From a bacterium UBP2_UBA5202 (GTDB taxonomy: Bacteria; Edwardsbacteria; AC1; EtOH8): a DNA stretch of 64,000 nucleotides. Both the position numbers and the translations under genes were made by a program. The DNA is taken from contig DHVS01000032.1 of assembly GCA_002412795.1 (NCBI GenBank), positions 19,434-83,433 on the forward strand. The letters run 5' to 3'. Shown here in pieces: positions 25,978 to 35,386 of this stretch; position 1 is the first letter of the stretch, and every line of letters begins with the position of its first letter. Under the pieces are notes generated by a model that made no database searches, was not told the DNA's origin, and was given only the letters and a program-made list of their open reading frames with translations.

Positions 25978-26389
25978 TCCTGGCCGAAAGGATCCGGGAC
26001 ATGGCCAGCATCATCTTGGCCGCTATCCTGGCCTCCTTGTCCATCAGAAAGGCGATGTGCTTGCGGGTCAGAATATACAGCTCGGTGCTCTCCACCGCGT
26101 TGACATTGGCCGACCGGGGGGCCTTGTCCAGCAGGGACATTTCTCCGAAGAACTTTCCCGGACCCAGTTCGGCCAGCACCACGTCCCCCTGGTCGGTGGG
26201 CAGGCTGATCTGGACCTTGCCGCTCTTGATCAGGTACATGCTGTCGCCGGGTGCGTCCTTCTGGCAGATGATGGACCCGGGCATGAAATCCTCGGCCTCG
26301 GTGGAAAAAAGCTGGGTCAGGCGCATCATCTCGTCTTCGGCCAGTTCCTGGAACAGCAGGAAATCCCTGAGGTTGTTGATGGAGCTCAT
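25931..26389 (-). CDS. Stand-alone cyclic nucleotide-binding domain protein
   Basis: 152 residues forming one cNMP-binding domain plus C-terminal helices. The phosphate-binding cassette FFGEMSLLDKAPRSAN is complete (Glu and Arg). No helix-turn-helix follows, so unlike Crp it should not bind DNA. AGGAGG lies 5 bases before the ATG at 26389. It is divergent from a paralogue at 26460 and near a class III nucleotide cyclase, suggesting a second-messenger effector. Its tail overlaps the PHP gene by 47 bases. Confidence 0.88.
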   Translation of the reverse strand: MSSINNLRDFLLFQELAEDEMMRLTQLFSTEAEDFMPGSIICQKDAPGDSMYLIKSGKVQISLPTDQGDVVLAELGPGKFFGEMSLLDKAPRSANVNAVESTELYILTRKHIAFLMDKEARIAAKMMLAMSRILSARIRVMDDRIQDSFATE

Positions 26390-26459
26390 TTCCCCTCCTG
26401 TTTGATGAAGTGATGGATTTTTAGGAACTTTACAATTTAAAACCAAGGAGTCTGAAGGT

Positions 26460-26915
26460 ATGTCCCAGATCATCGAAGCCCTGACCAACAACCACCTTTT
26501 CTCCTCGCTGACCCCGGAGGAACTGGAGCGAATTGCCAAGCTGATCTTTCTGCGCAGCTACCGCCAGGGCCGCACCCTGTTCTTTGAGGGCACTCCGGGC
26601 GAGGTGATGTATCTGATCCATTCCGGGCAGGTGGGCATTTACAAATCCGTTCCCGGAAAGGATGACCTTTTGCTGGCCACACTCAAACCCGGCAGTTTTT
26701 TTGGCGAGATGTCCCTGGTGGACGCCCAGCCCCGCTCGGCCACCGCCCGGATAGCCGAGGATGCCGAACTGGTGGTGATCACCAAAAAGGTCTTTGACCA
26801 GATGCTGCTGACCGATCCCGGCATCACCTCCAAGTTGCTGGTGGCCCTGCTTAAAGTGGCTTTGGGGCGGCTGCGCTCCACCGACGAAAAATTCAAGAGC
26901 TTGAAGCCGGCCTAA
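26460..26915 (+). CDS. Stand-alone cyclic nucleotide-binding domain protein (paralogue)
   Basis: 151 residues. The cNMP-binding beta-roll includes FEGTPGEVMYLIHSGQVGIY and the cassette FFGEMSLVDAQPRSATA with the ligand-binding Glu and Arg. C-terminal helices (LLVALLKVALGRLRSTDEKF) match the divergent neighbour and no DNA-binding domain is present. AAGGAG lies upstream of the ATG. It sits about 450 bases before the large cyclase gene on the same strand. Likely a cytoplasmic or protein-bound cNMP sensor. Confidence 0.88.
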   Translation: MSQIIEALTNNHLFSSLTPEELERIAKLIFLRSYRQGRTLFFEGTPGEVMYLIHSGQVGIYKSVPGKDDLLLATLKPGSFFGEMSLVDAQPRSATARIAEDAELVVITKKVFDQMLLTDPGITSKLLVALLKVALGRLRSTDEKFKSLKPA

Positions 26916-27011
26916 CGGCCGGTTGACCACCCCGGACAATCATAGCATATCAAAAGTCTCTCTCCCTGTCAAGCCGGTAAGGCGCATCTGAAAACATTTA
27001 TTTTAAAGACC

Positions 27012-27347
27012 ATGAACAAGCAGCATAAAGACGCCGTTGTTACGGAAACTCCAGACACCACCGGCGGGGCCGGATACCGTCATTACCTGGGGATGGTCAA
27101 GGTGCTGGAACGGTTGAAGAGGCAGAGCGACCTGGAATTCGGCCCCAGACTGATGAACAAGATCCTGGACGCCCGCCACGGCGGGCTGATCAGCGACGAG
27201 CAGGCGGTGGAGCTGACCGACCGGATCCATGCCTGGAGCCAGAAGCTGGAGGAACATTTCGTCAGCCAGGAATACCAGATGAAAAAACTGATGCTGGCCA
27301 TAGAAATGGACGAGCGCCGCAGCGGAAAAAAACCATCCACCCTGTAA
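27012..27347 (+). CDS. Small helical protein of unknown function, upstream of the cyclase
   Basis: 111 residues, mostly predicted helix with charged heptad-like stretches (YLGMVKVLERLKRQ, LTDRIHAWSQKLEEHF, MKKLMLAIEMDERR). No membrane segment, cysteine motif or recognisable domain. It ends 14 bases before the cyclase gene, which suggests cotranscription and possibly a partner of the cyclase. I do not recognise a family. Confidence 0.65.
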   Translation: MNKQHKDAVVTETPDTTGGAGYRHYLGMVKVLERLKRQSDLEFGPRLMNKILDARHGGLISDEQAVELTDRIHAWSQKLEEHFVSQEYQMKKLMLAIEMDERRSGKKPSTL

Positions 27348-27361
27348 CCGGAGTTTGCCAA

Positions 27362-30300
27362 ATGGAACGAACCGAACTGGTCAGTAGAATACTGGAGAGG
27401 CTGGGTCAGATCACCCGCAAGGAACAGGCCGTCCCGGCGGATCAGCAGGAACAGACGGTGTTTGTGCGGCTGGACCAGGTGGAGAAGATCGTCAGTTCCA
27501 TCGAACGTTACCTGCCCCGGCGGATAATTGACAAGATCCTGCTCAACCCCGAAGGAACCCAGGTGGAGGGCGAACGCCGCCCGGTGACAGTCTTGTTCGG
27601 GGATCTCTCCGGGTTTACCTCCATGTCCGAGACCATGGACCCGGAACAGGTGGTGGAGGTGGTCAACCAGTACTTCGATGCCATGGTGGAGATCGCCTCC
27701 CGCTACGGCGGGCATATAGACAAATTCATGGGCGACGCCTTGATGGTGCTGTTCGGGGCGCCGGTGGTCCATGAGGACGACCCGTTGCGGGCCTGTCTGG
27801 CGGCCATCGAGATGCTGGAGGCCATGGACCGGTTCGCCGCCGAGCGCAAGATGGCGCTGGCCATGAGCATCGGCCTTAATTCCGGCGAAGTGGTGGCCCT
27901 GAACGTGGGATCCAGGGAAAGGATGGAATACACCGTGATCGGCGACGCCGTCAACCTGGCGGCCCGGCTGGAAAAGGTGGCCAACTCCCGGGAATGCGTG
28001 ATCGGCGAGAATACCTATAAGAGGGTCAAGGGAAAGATCCGGCTGAAAAAACTGAAGCCGGTGATGGTCAAGGGAAAATCCAAGGCCCAGAATGTTTATT
28101 TGATCCTGGGACGGGTGGAAGCCGAGGAAAAGGCCGGAGCCCTTCGTTCCGGCTCCATCAAGATGGTGGGCCGCCAGGCCGAAATGAACGGGATCCGTCA
28201 GGCGGTTCAAAAAACCAAAGCCGGAGCCGGACAGATCGTAGCCATCACCGGAGAACCGGGGCTTGGGAAATCCCGCCTGGCCAAGGAGCTGGAGCTTCTG
28301 GCCCGGGAGGATAACTTTAAATTCATCAAGGGCAAATGCTACTCCTACGCTTCTGGCGTCGCCTATCTGCCGTTCCTCCGCCAGTTGAATGTCTTGGCCG
28401 GTATCGCCGACTCTGATCCCGGTCCCAAGAAATCCGAAAAACTGCAGTCCTGCCTCCAAACATTAGACCTGCTGGAGTTCGAGCCTTATTTGGGCGCTTT
28501 GTTGGGGCTGAGCTATCCCGACATCGAAGCCCTGGACCCGGAAAAGCGCAAGAGAAAAACATTCGAGGCCTTCTCGCAGCTTTATTCCAAAACCTCAGCC
28601 AAACAGCCGCTGGTTTTGGCTTTTGAAGACCTGCATTGGGCGGACACCATCACCCTGGAATTGCTGGAGCGCCTGGTGGAAGACCTGGAAAAGAAACCGG
28701 CGCTGGTCTGCTGCGATTACCGGCCGGAACTGGCCCTGCCTTTCATCGCCCGTTCCAACTGCACGAGCCTGGTGCTGAACAAACTGGACGTCCGGGAGAC
28801 ACTGCAGATGATCTCCGGACTGGCCCAGGTCCAGGACGTCAGCGAAGAGGTGCTTAAAAAGATAGAGGAACGGACCGAGGGCAATCCCCTGTTCATTGAG
28901 GAAACCATCCGCAACCTGCTCTCCCGCCGGCTGGTCAAACGGGACGGCCCCAATCTGCAGGCCTCCAAGCGCTTTGAAAAAATATCCCTCCCCAACACGG
29001 TGGCCGCCATGGTGCTGGGCCGGATAGACAAGCTTTCCGAAGAGTTCCGCCGCACCCTGCAGTACGCCGCGGTGATCGGCAAGGAATTCGACAGCCGCCT
29101 GCTGGGAAAAATTTCGGGGCAGAACCCGGAACAGATCCAGCCCATACTGGATAACCTGGAGCATTTTGAAGGGCTTTTGTATTCCAAACTGCTGGAGGGA
29201 AAACGGACCTACGAGTTCCACTCCACCACCACTCACGAGGCCGCCTACTCCACCCTGCTTAAGGGCCGGCGCAGGGAGCTGCACGGACAGGCCGCCCAGG
29301 CCTTGGAGCGGGAACACCAAAAGGATCTCTACTCCCACTACGAAGACCTGGCCCACCACTACTACCACAGCAAGGACAGCGACAAGGCGGTAAACTACCT
29401 GCACCGGGCCGGGGACAAGGCCCGGGGGCTTTATGCCAATCCCGAAGCGGTGGAGTTCTACCGCAAGGGGCTGGAGTTGGTCAAGCTGCTCAAGGAGAGC
29501 CGCCCCAACCTGCTGGAGACCGCCGAGTTGCTGGGGGCCCAGGGGGCCATTTTCCGGCTGACAGGCCAGCGGGACCAGGCCCTTAAGAACTTCCTCACCG
29601 CCGCCAAGATATCCCAGCGGGAGAAGGACGACAAGGCCGAAAGGAAATACCTGCTCTCGGCCGGAATAGTGTACGATATGCTGGGGCAGCCACAGAAGAG
29701 CCGGGATATCATCGACAACGTCCTGGACACGGCAGAGGGTTCGGGGGACCAGATCGCCCAGGCGGTAGCCCTGCACAACAAGGGCAATCTGTTGCTGCGC
29801 GGCGGAAACAACAATGAGGCGATAGACTCCTTTTCCAAAGCCCTCTCGATTTACCAGGCGCTGAAAAAGGAGCGGGAGATCGCCCAGATCCAGGGAAGCC
29901 TGGGAAAGGCCTTTGAACTGACCGGAGAGCTGCCCCGGGCGGTGGAGCATTACCGGAAGGCCATCGAAATTTCAACCTCCGTAAGATACACCGAAGGAAT
30001 CGCTTTGCAGAACAACAACATCGGGAACCCCCTGCTGATGCTGGGCGAAGTCGAGGAGGCCGGCAAACACTTTGCCGCGGCGCTGGAAACCGCCAAAAAG
30101 ATAGGCGACCGGAGAATAGAGTCCTTTGCCGGTTTCAACTTGGGAAACATTCAGTTTATGCTGGGCAGCTATACGGCGGCCTATGACCATTATGAGCGGG
30201 CGCTGCTGTCCGCCAAAGAGATCGGGGAGATAGCCCAGCAGATGAACATCTCCTGCAATATCGGTTCGGTCTATCAGATCTGGGGTGACGCCCAGCCGGC

Positions 30301-31159
30301 AGTAGAACAGCACGCCGCGGCCCTCAAGATCTCACTGGTGATCAAGGACCGCAATACCGAGGCGGAGATCCGGAGGAACCTGGGCCTGGACCTGGCCCTG
30401 CATGGCAGATACCGGGAATCCCTGGAGGAGTTTGAAGGGGCGGCAGACTTGGCAGTTAAGATCGGTGACCCCCGGATGCAGGCCTATGTCAAGGCCAACC
30501 TGGGAGAACTTTTCCACCTGCTGGGCCGGCCGGAGCAGGCGGAGAGATCGATAACCGAAGCTCTGGAAGAAGCCCGCCAGGTCCGTGACCCCGAGGTCAT
30601 CCTGGCCGCAGCCCGGGGTTTGGTGGAGTTCAAGCTGGCCACCGGAGATCTTCCCGGAGCCGAAGAGCATGTTAACCGCCTTTTGGGGCTGGCCGAAAAA
30701 ACCCGGAACAAAAGGGAGACGGCTTACGGCCTGTTAAATTTATCAGCCCTGATGATGAAGAAGGGCGAATCTGTAGAAATGACCCAGCCGCTTTCTGAAT
30801 CCCTGGTCCTGGCCCAGGAACTTAAGGACAAATTTCTTTTGGGCCGGATTTACCTGCTGTTTGCCCAAAAGGCCTTACTTGCCAGCAATATCAGGGAAGC
30901 CGAAGACTATTTGAAGGATGCTTCGGAAATGGCCAAGAAAACGGAATCTCCTGAGCTTTCGTGGCAGACCGGTTATTATCTCAGCAAGTTATATGACCTG
31001 AAGGAAAATAGGGAACAAGCTGAAAAGGAGCTGGAAAACGCGCAGAATATAATCAAGCAAATGGAAAGCAGTTTGCCCCAGGTTGTTAGAGACGGCTTTA
31101 TAGAAAAAACTTCCCGCAAGCTTGCGTTTACTAACGCGAGGGGCCAAGAACAACCATAA
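27362..31159 (+). CDS. Class III nucleotide cyclase fused to AAA-type ATPase and TPR array
   Basis: 1265 residues. A cyclase homology domain spans about residues 70-250, with metal-binding Asp in LFGDLSGFT and DKFMGDALMVLFG and the Asn/Arg pair in IGDAVNLAARLE, so it looks catalytically complete. A predicted AAA_16-type ATPase follows (Walker A GEPGLGKSRLAKE near residue 297; Walker B-like LVLAFEDLHWAD). About ten or more TPRs fill the C-terminal half. This architecture is a signal-transducing cyclase controlled through its ATPase/TPR part. ATP versus GTP preference is not certain. GGAG precedes the ATG; two cNMP-binding proteins lie upstream. Confidence 0.88.
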   Translation: MERTELVSRILERLGQITRKEQAVPADQQEQTVFVRLDQVEKIVSSIERYLPRRIIDKILLNPEGTQVEGERRPVTVLFGDLSGFTSMSETMDPEQVVEVVNQYFDAMVEIASRYGGHIDKFMGDALMVLFGAPVVHEDDPLRACLAAIEMLEAMDRFAAERKMALAMSIGLNSGEVVALNVGSRERMEYTVIGDAVNLAARLEKVANSRECVIGENTYKRVKGKIRLKKLKPVMVKGKSKAQNVYLILGRVEAEEKAGALRSGSIKMVGRQAEMNGIRQAVQKTKAGAGQIVAITGEPGLGKSRLAKELELLAREDNFKFIKGKCYSYASGVAYLPFLRQLNVLAGIADSDPGPKKSEKLQSCLQTLDLLEFEPYLGALLGLSYPDIEALDPEKRKRKTFEAFSQLYSKTSAKQPLVLAFEDLHWADTITLELLERLVEDLEKKPALVCCDYRPELALPFIARSNCTSLVLNKLDVRETLQMISGLAQVQDVSEEVLKKIEERTEGNPLFIEETIRNLLSRRLVKRDGPNLQASKRFEKISLPNTVAAMVLGRIDKLSEEFRRTLQYAAVIGKEFDSRLLGKISGQNPEQIQPILDNLEHFEGLLYSKLLEGKRTYEFHSTTTHEAAYSTLLKGRRRELHGQAAQALEREHQKDLYSHYEDLAHHYYHSKDSDKAVNYLHRAGDKARGLYANPEAVEFYRKGLELVKLLKESRPNLLETAELLGAQGAIFRLTGQRDQALKNFLTAAKISQREKDDKAERKYLLSAGIVYDMLGQPQKSRDIIDNVLDTAEGSGDQIAQAVALHNKGNLLLRGGNNNEAIDSFSKALSIYQALKKEREIAQIQGSLGKAFELTGELPRAVEHYRKAIEISTSVRYTEGIALQNNNIGNPLLMLGEVEEAGKHFAAALETAKKIGDRRIESFAGFNLGNIQFMLGSYTAAYDHYERALLSAKEIGEIAQQMNISCNIGSVYQIWGDAQPAVEQHAAALKISLVIKDRNTEAEIRRNLGLDLALHGRYRESLEEFEGAADLAVKIGDPRMQAYVKANLGELFHLLGRPEQAERSITEALEEARQVRDPEVILAAARGLVEFKLATGDLPGAEEHVNRLLGLAEKTRNKRETAYGLLNLSALMMKKGESVEMTQPLSESLVLAQELKDKFLLGRIYLLFAQKALLASNIREAEDYLKDASEMAKKTESPELSWQTGYYLSKLYDLKENREQAEKELENAQNIIKQMESSLPQVVRDGFIEKTSRKLAFTNARGQEQP

Positions 31160-31321
31160 GGCCATAAATGGCCTTGGTCACCTGCGGCGGGCATCATTAA
31201 CCCGGCCCTTAAGGGCTGGGTTAAACACAGACACTATACTGGAGTTTCAGGCCGTTCACGGCCTTTTAATAAATGGGATGTGGAAGGATTAAAAAAGGGC
31301 GGCCATTTGGCCGCCCTTTTT
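31158..31321. terminator. Cluster of four hairpins between convergent genes, last one a strong terminator
   Basis: The inverted repeats are AAGGCC/GGCCTT (31158-31175, including the cyclase stop codon), AACCCGGCCCTT/AAGGGCTGGGTT (31199-31222), AGGCCG/CGGCCT followed by TTTT (31249-31267), and AAAAAGGGCGGCCA/TGGCCGCCCTTTTT (31292-31321). The third and fourth look like Rho-independent terminators, and the fourth can act in both directions. Confidence 0.8.
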
Positions 31322-31333
31322 ATCTGAATGCTG

Positions 31334-34300
31334 TTATCTTAGCAGCACCATCCTTTGGGTAAGGCTGGTCCCTTCAAAATTCAGCTGGTAAAAATACACC
31401 CCGGCCGGCATCATCCTTCCCTGGCTGTCGTCGCCCTTCCAGGTCAGGCTGTAAGCTCCGCTTTGTTTTTGACCCTGGTCTAAAGTATTTACCCTCCGTC
31501 CGCAGATATCGTAGACATTTAGCGATACCGCTCCTGGTTTGTGCAGGGCATACTTGATTACAACCGCACCCGAGGAGGGGTTGGGATGACAGGGCATCAA
31601 CTGCAGCTTATCGTAGACCAGACCTCCGCTTACCGCCATTACCGGGCCGTGCCAGGTCACCTGCCCGTTCAGGTCCTTGTCCCCCAGCCGGTAATAGTAA
31701 GTGGTGTTGGGCAATACCTCCGCATCGGTGTAGCTGTAGCTTCTGCCCACCGAGGATCCGCCCTCGGCCTCAATGGTTTTTATGTTTTGGAAATCTTCGG
31801 TGGGGCTGATTGAGCGCTCTATCAGCCATTGATAGTTGTCTTTCTCGCTGGCGGTTTGCCAGATCAATGTTATCCCCTCGTCCCCGCTCTGGCAGGCAAA
31901 TTCAGAAAGTTCCACCGCCAAAGGCGTGGCCATAGCCCGGGGCGAAACCCCGGCAGCCAAGCTGTTGAATTGGTAGAAATAGGGATACTTGGCCACCGGG
32001 GCCTTGGAATCTTTGCCGATGTTGTTGGTGGTGGGGAAGGCGTTCCAGGAATGCTCGTTGGCCTCGTTGTTGCAGACCACCAGATATTTGAAGACATTGC
32101 CTACGGTATATTTCAAATAGGCGAACGGCACCTGGACCTCCAGGTAATTATATTTATTTATGCTGTCCAGCGACAAATAGCTGGTGTTGTATGAAGCTAT
32201 GGAGTCCACCCAGGTCTTGCTGCCGGTGGATTTTTTCAGCACCGCGGTGGTTCCGTTCTCTATTATCAGGCAGAAATCCGGCCGGAAAGCGGGATCGAAA
32301 CCGGAACAGGAATCCCCGGCATTATAGGTGCAGGTGGAATCGGCTCCGCCGGCCCGGGTGTCGAAATAAATGAACATGTCGCCGGCGGTTCGCCAATCGC
32401 AGCGGCTGTATCCCAGATAGAGATTGGATGCATCCCAAGTGGTGAACAGGGTGTCGCCGAGACGGATGCCTATCCTTTCGCTCTTGGTGAAATCGTTTAC
32501 GCAGCCGTATGTGTAGCCCAGCCTGATCGTGTGGGGGGTGACCGTGTCGCCGGTGGCAATGATTCTCGGCTCGTTGCCCAAGGTACCCCATCTTACGGGT
32601 GAGCTCTCGTCGCCAGCTTTCAGGGCAAATATCAGGGTGTCGCCCGGAGCGAAGCCGAAGACATTTTTCTTTTCCCGGACATCCACGTTTGCCGGCACCC
32701 AAGCCTGATAATAGGTCATTCCGGTATCAATAAAATCTTCCTCGGAGCTCATCTTGCCCAAATCCGAGGCGGAGGCATTGTACTTGGTGTATTTTAACCA
32801 GTATTTACTGGCTTTTTCGGCCGCGTTGTCGTCGCTGACGGCAGTCCAGGAAAGCTCAACTGTGCCCTCGACGGTTCCGGTATAAACAGAATCCACCAGA
32901 TCCACGATCGGCTCCGGCTCCACGTTAAAGCCCTGGTAGGCCAGGATCCGCCGGGTCAGCTCCGAGGCGGTGCTGGGAAATATGCCGTTTGTCAGTGAGC
33001 CGATGGAAAATGTCAGGTAGACGTTGTTGTGGACGGAAGCCTTGGTTCCCTTGTAATAGTCACCGTAGGAGGTGGCCCGGCCGTAGGTGATCTTGCCGGG
33101 GCCTTCGCTGGTCATGAGAAGGTTTGAGCCTGAAGCATACGGCTCTATGATGTCCACCGAATTGTCTGGCCCCTGTTGGAAAGGATAATCGAACATCATG
33201 CCATCGGTAAAGGTTCCGGCCAGGCCGTAGATCTTCTGGATGTTTCCGGTGGCGGCCGGGTTGCCGGGCCCGACATACTTGGAGCCGAACCTGGAGAACA
33301 GGGTGGTGGTGTTGTACATCTGCCCGAAGTCGTTGCCAGCCATTATCAGGCACTTCAGGCTGTCGTCGGCGAAGGACACCAGGGAATCAAGCTGCTCCGG
33401 CTGGATGACTCCGGCTGTGCTGCCATCCTCGGCGTAACCCAGGTCCACCAGGCAGAGATCATAGGCTTCGCTGCTGTTAAGCTTGCCCTGCTTGCGCCAG
33501 GCGTATTCCAAAATGTCGGTGTTGGTGATCTGAACGAACTGCTGATTGGGGATGTTGCGTTCCTTGAAGGCCAGCACATAGGCCGAGTCCAGAGGGATAT
33601 ACAGGGATTCCGGCTCGGCGATGGGATCTTCGTTCCAGCCGGGGGTTGATGGATCATCGTAGCTCTTCTTGGGGTGGTACCAGATCTTCCGCCCCGATTC
33701 CTTGTCCTTGCTGATGTGGTAGTTTATGTCCACTTTCTTGAGGGTGTCCTGCTCCGCCTTGGCCGAATTGGTGAAATACTGGCCGAAGATGTCGCCCAGC
33801 CCGGTGGTGCGGCTGGAGTCCATCCAGGCAACCGAGAACCATTCCCCGAAGCGGCAGACCGCCGGGGCCCGCTGGCCGTTGGCCGGGTTTTGGTTGACCA
33901 GCTTGACCTTCTCCCACCTGGCGGCGTAGTCAAAATAGCGGGACTTGATCTCATAACGATCCGAGCCCATCGAGTCAGCCCAGCTGACCCAGAAGGAGAC
34001 ATTGTCGGCATTCATAACGATGGAGGGTATCCGGCAGGCCACCGGATAGACCGGCAGGTTAACCTGAAAATTCTTGTCGATGGGCTTGGCATCCGGGTCA
34101 AAGCGTTGGGCATAAATATTACCCAGAACATTGCCGGTATAATTTATCCAGGCGATGGTGAAAAAGCCGGTGTCATTGGCCGCGATGGCCGGGGTGAGGT
34201 GCGGCACTTCGACGTTCTCGCTGATCCGGGCTTCGTTGGTCAGGGGGCTGAGGTCGGCCTTGTAGTAGCGCAAGAAAATGCTGGGCCGGGATGGGCGGTG

Positions 34301-34966
34301 GTCCTGCCAGGTTATGGCGATGTACTTCTCGCTATAGCTTACCGCCGGCAGCACCTGATGGTACTTGTCGGGATCCTGGCTGATCTTGATATCGTCGCTG
34401 ATCGGCTTGCAGTCGTAGTCGAACAGCCGGGCATAGATGTCCCAATCGCCGTCCCGTTCATCCTGCCAGACCACCACGAACCGCTGGTTAATGGGGTTGA
34501 CCGCCACCTTGGGAAACTTGGCGTGCTTGGCTACTACCCGATTGATACGGAAATCCTCGGACAGCGGGAAACCGTCGGGCTTCATCTTGTGGCCGTAGAT
34601 CTGCCAGAAGGGATCCTTGTAGATCGAGTCCTGCCACACCACAAAGACATAATCCCCCGACTTACCGGCCAAGTCAGGAGCCTTTTGGTCCCGGTTGTCC
34701 TGGGCCTTAGTGTTAACCAGAAAGGATGGCGTCAGCGGGGCGGGCTTGCGCTGCCACAGGCGGCCGTAGATGTTCCAGTTGCCGTCCCGGCGGTCGGCCC
34801 AGACGTAAGTGGAGTTGTAGTCCCGGTCCATCACCGCCGCCGGCGCCTCCTGGGCGGTCTCGCCGGCATCGTTGTCCCAAAGGAATATCTTGCAGGTGTC
34901 TTTGGCGGCCAGGGCCGCAGAGGACACGGCCATTACCGCGAACAATAGACTTACTATTTTTTTCAC
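31334..34966 (-). CDS. Large secreted protein with beta-propeller-like repeats and type IX-style C-terminal sorting domain
   Basis: 1210 residues with a signal peptide (AVSSAALA-AK). The N-terminal ~400 residues contain repeats such as VVWQDERDGDWDIYARLF and VWADRRDGNWNIYGRLW, suggesting a beta-propeller. The middle has a flavodoxin-like or peptidase-accessory region without clear catalytic motif. About residues 840-1010 form a CBM9/DOMON-like domain (LYLGYSRCDWRTAGDMFIYFD). The C-terminal ~85 residues are FlgD-Ig/T9SS type A-like (HPNPSSGAVVIKY, VYDICGRRV, PAGVYFYQL). The GTG start overlaps the upstream stop (GTGA) with AAGGAG before it. Probably surface-exposed or released, and controlled by the sigma-54 promoter upstream. 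Confidence 0.8.
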   Translation of the reverse strand: MKKIVSLLFAVMAVSSAALAAKDTCKIFLWDNDAGETAQEAPAAVMDRDYNSTYVWADRRDGNWNIYGRLWQRKPAPLTPSFLVNTKAQDNRDQKAPDLAGKSGDYVFVVWQDSIYKDPFWQIYGHKMKPDGFPLSEDFRINRVVAKHAKFPKVAVNPINQRFVVVWQDERDGDWDIYARLFDYDCKPISDDIKISQDPDKYHQVLPAVSYSEKYIAITWQDHRPSRPSIFLRYYKADLSPLTNEARISENVEVPHLTPAIAANDTGFFTIAWINYTGNVLGNIYAQRFDPDAKPIDKNFQVNLPVYPVACRIPSIVMNADNVSFWVSWADSMGSDRYEIKSRYFDYAARWEKVKLVNQNPANGQRAPAVCRFGEWFSVAWMDSSRTTGLGDIFGQYFTNSAKAEQDTLKKVDINYHISKDKESGRKIWYHPKKSYDDPSTPGWNEDPIAEPESLYIPLDSAYVLAFKERNIPNQQFVQITNTDILEYAWRKQGKLNSSEAYDLCLVDLGYAEDGSTAGVIQPEQLDSLVSFADDSLKCLIMAGNDFGQMYNTTTLFSRFGSKYVGPGNPAATGNIQKIYGLAGTFTDGMMFDYPFQQGPDNSVDIIEPYASGSNLLMTSEGPGKITYGRATSYGDYYKGTKASVHNNVYLTFSIGSLTNGIFPSTASELTRRILAYQGFNVEPEPIVDLVDSVYTGTVEGTVELSWTAVSDDNAAEKASKYWLKYTKYNASASDLGKMSSEEDFIDTGMTYYQAWVPANVDVREKKNVFGFAPGDTLIFALKAGDESSPVRWGTLGNEPRIIATGDTVTPHTIRLGYTYGCVNDFTKSERIGIRLGDTLFTTWDASNLYLGYSRCDWRTAGDMFIYFDTRAGGADSTCTYNAGDSCSGFDPAFRPDFCLIIENGTTAVLKKSTGSKTWVDSIASYNTSYLSLDSINKYNYLEVQVPFAYLKYTVGNVFKYLVVCNNEANEHSWNAFPTTNNIGKDSKAPVAKYPYFYQFNSLAAGVSPRAMATPLAVELSEFACQSGDEGITLIWQTASEKDNYQWLIERSISPTEDFQNIKTIEAEGGSSVGRSYSYTDAEVLPNTTYYYRLGDKDLNGQVTWHGPVMAVSGGLVYDKLQLMPCHPNPSSGAVVIKYALHKPGAVSLNVYDICGRRVNTLDQGQKQSGAYSLTWKGDDSQGRMMPAGVYFYQLNFEGTSLTQRMVLLR

Positions 34967-35343
34967 TGGGTTTTTCTCCTTTTCCCTGGTGTTTTTTCCC
35001 GGATGGCAGCCAAAGCCATCGAGAGCAGTTTTATTCTTTTATCTTTGTCGTCCAAACACTGCTTTAGCAGTTTAAGTATATCTGATTTTTTTAAGTCGGA
35101 GGTGGGAAGGTACCAGTTCTCGCCTTTCTTTTTTATCTTCTGAAGTGTTTTGGCCTCTACGAATTGCTCCAAGCAGCAACTGATCTCGTCATGGCTTTTG
35201 CCCAACAACTTGGAAATGCTTTTGGGGGTTTCCTGGGCATTGGGCTGGCGGGCATAATGCAAAACAATGTCCAAAGCAGTGAAGCTGTGGATCGACCTTT
35301 GGATGAAATAGTCTAAGTCTTTATTTTCATTATCGCTATGCAT
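34963..35343 (-). CDS. Winged-helix-like protein, possible regulator
   Basis: 126 residues. The first ~75 look like a winged helix (ALDIVLHYARQ, SISKLLGKSHDEISCCLEQFVEAKTLQKIKKKGENWYLP), followed by a charged helical tail. It resembles small MarR/Rrf2-like DNA-binding proteins, but no specific family is recognised. It is the first gene of a two-gene unit with the 1210-residue secreted protein (4-base overlap). A sigma-54 promoter lies about 30 bases upstream, giving a leader of about 17 bases. It may regulate this unit or act as a chaperone-like partner. Confidence 0.6.
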   Translation of the reverse strand: MHSDNENKDLDYFIQRSIHSFTALDIVLHYARQPNAQETPKSISKLLGKSHDEISCCLEQFVEAKTLQKIKKKGENWYLPTSDLKKSDILKLLKQCLDDKDKRIKLLSMALAAIREKTPGKRRKTQ

Positions 35344-35370
35344 AGTTATCTCTTATTGAGAACAATATAA

Positions 35371-35386
35371 TGCAAAAACTATGCCA
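35371..35386 (-). promoter_or_regulatory. Sigma-54 promoter
   Basis: On the minus strand the sequence reads TGGCAT-AGTTT-TTGCA: GG at -24 (35384-35385) and GC at -12 (35372-35373) with exactly 10 bases between them. This matches the TGGCAC-N5-TTGC consensus except for one base. Initiation would fall near 35360, just upstream of the ATG at 35343. The adjacent gene encodes a sigma-54 activator with an intact GAFTGA motif. Confidence 0.8.

Noticed and set aside
27083..29950. Long minus-strand frames opposite the cyclase/AAA gene
   Set aside because: Shadows of a GC-rich coding strand; the plus strand has complete catalytic motifs across the same region.
33674..34948. 424-codon plus-strand frame opposite the large secreted protein
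   Set aside because: The minus strand has signal peptide, repeats and sorting domain in one frame; the plus-strand product has no recognisable features.
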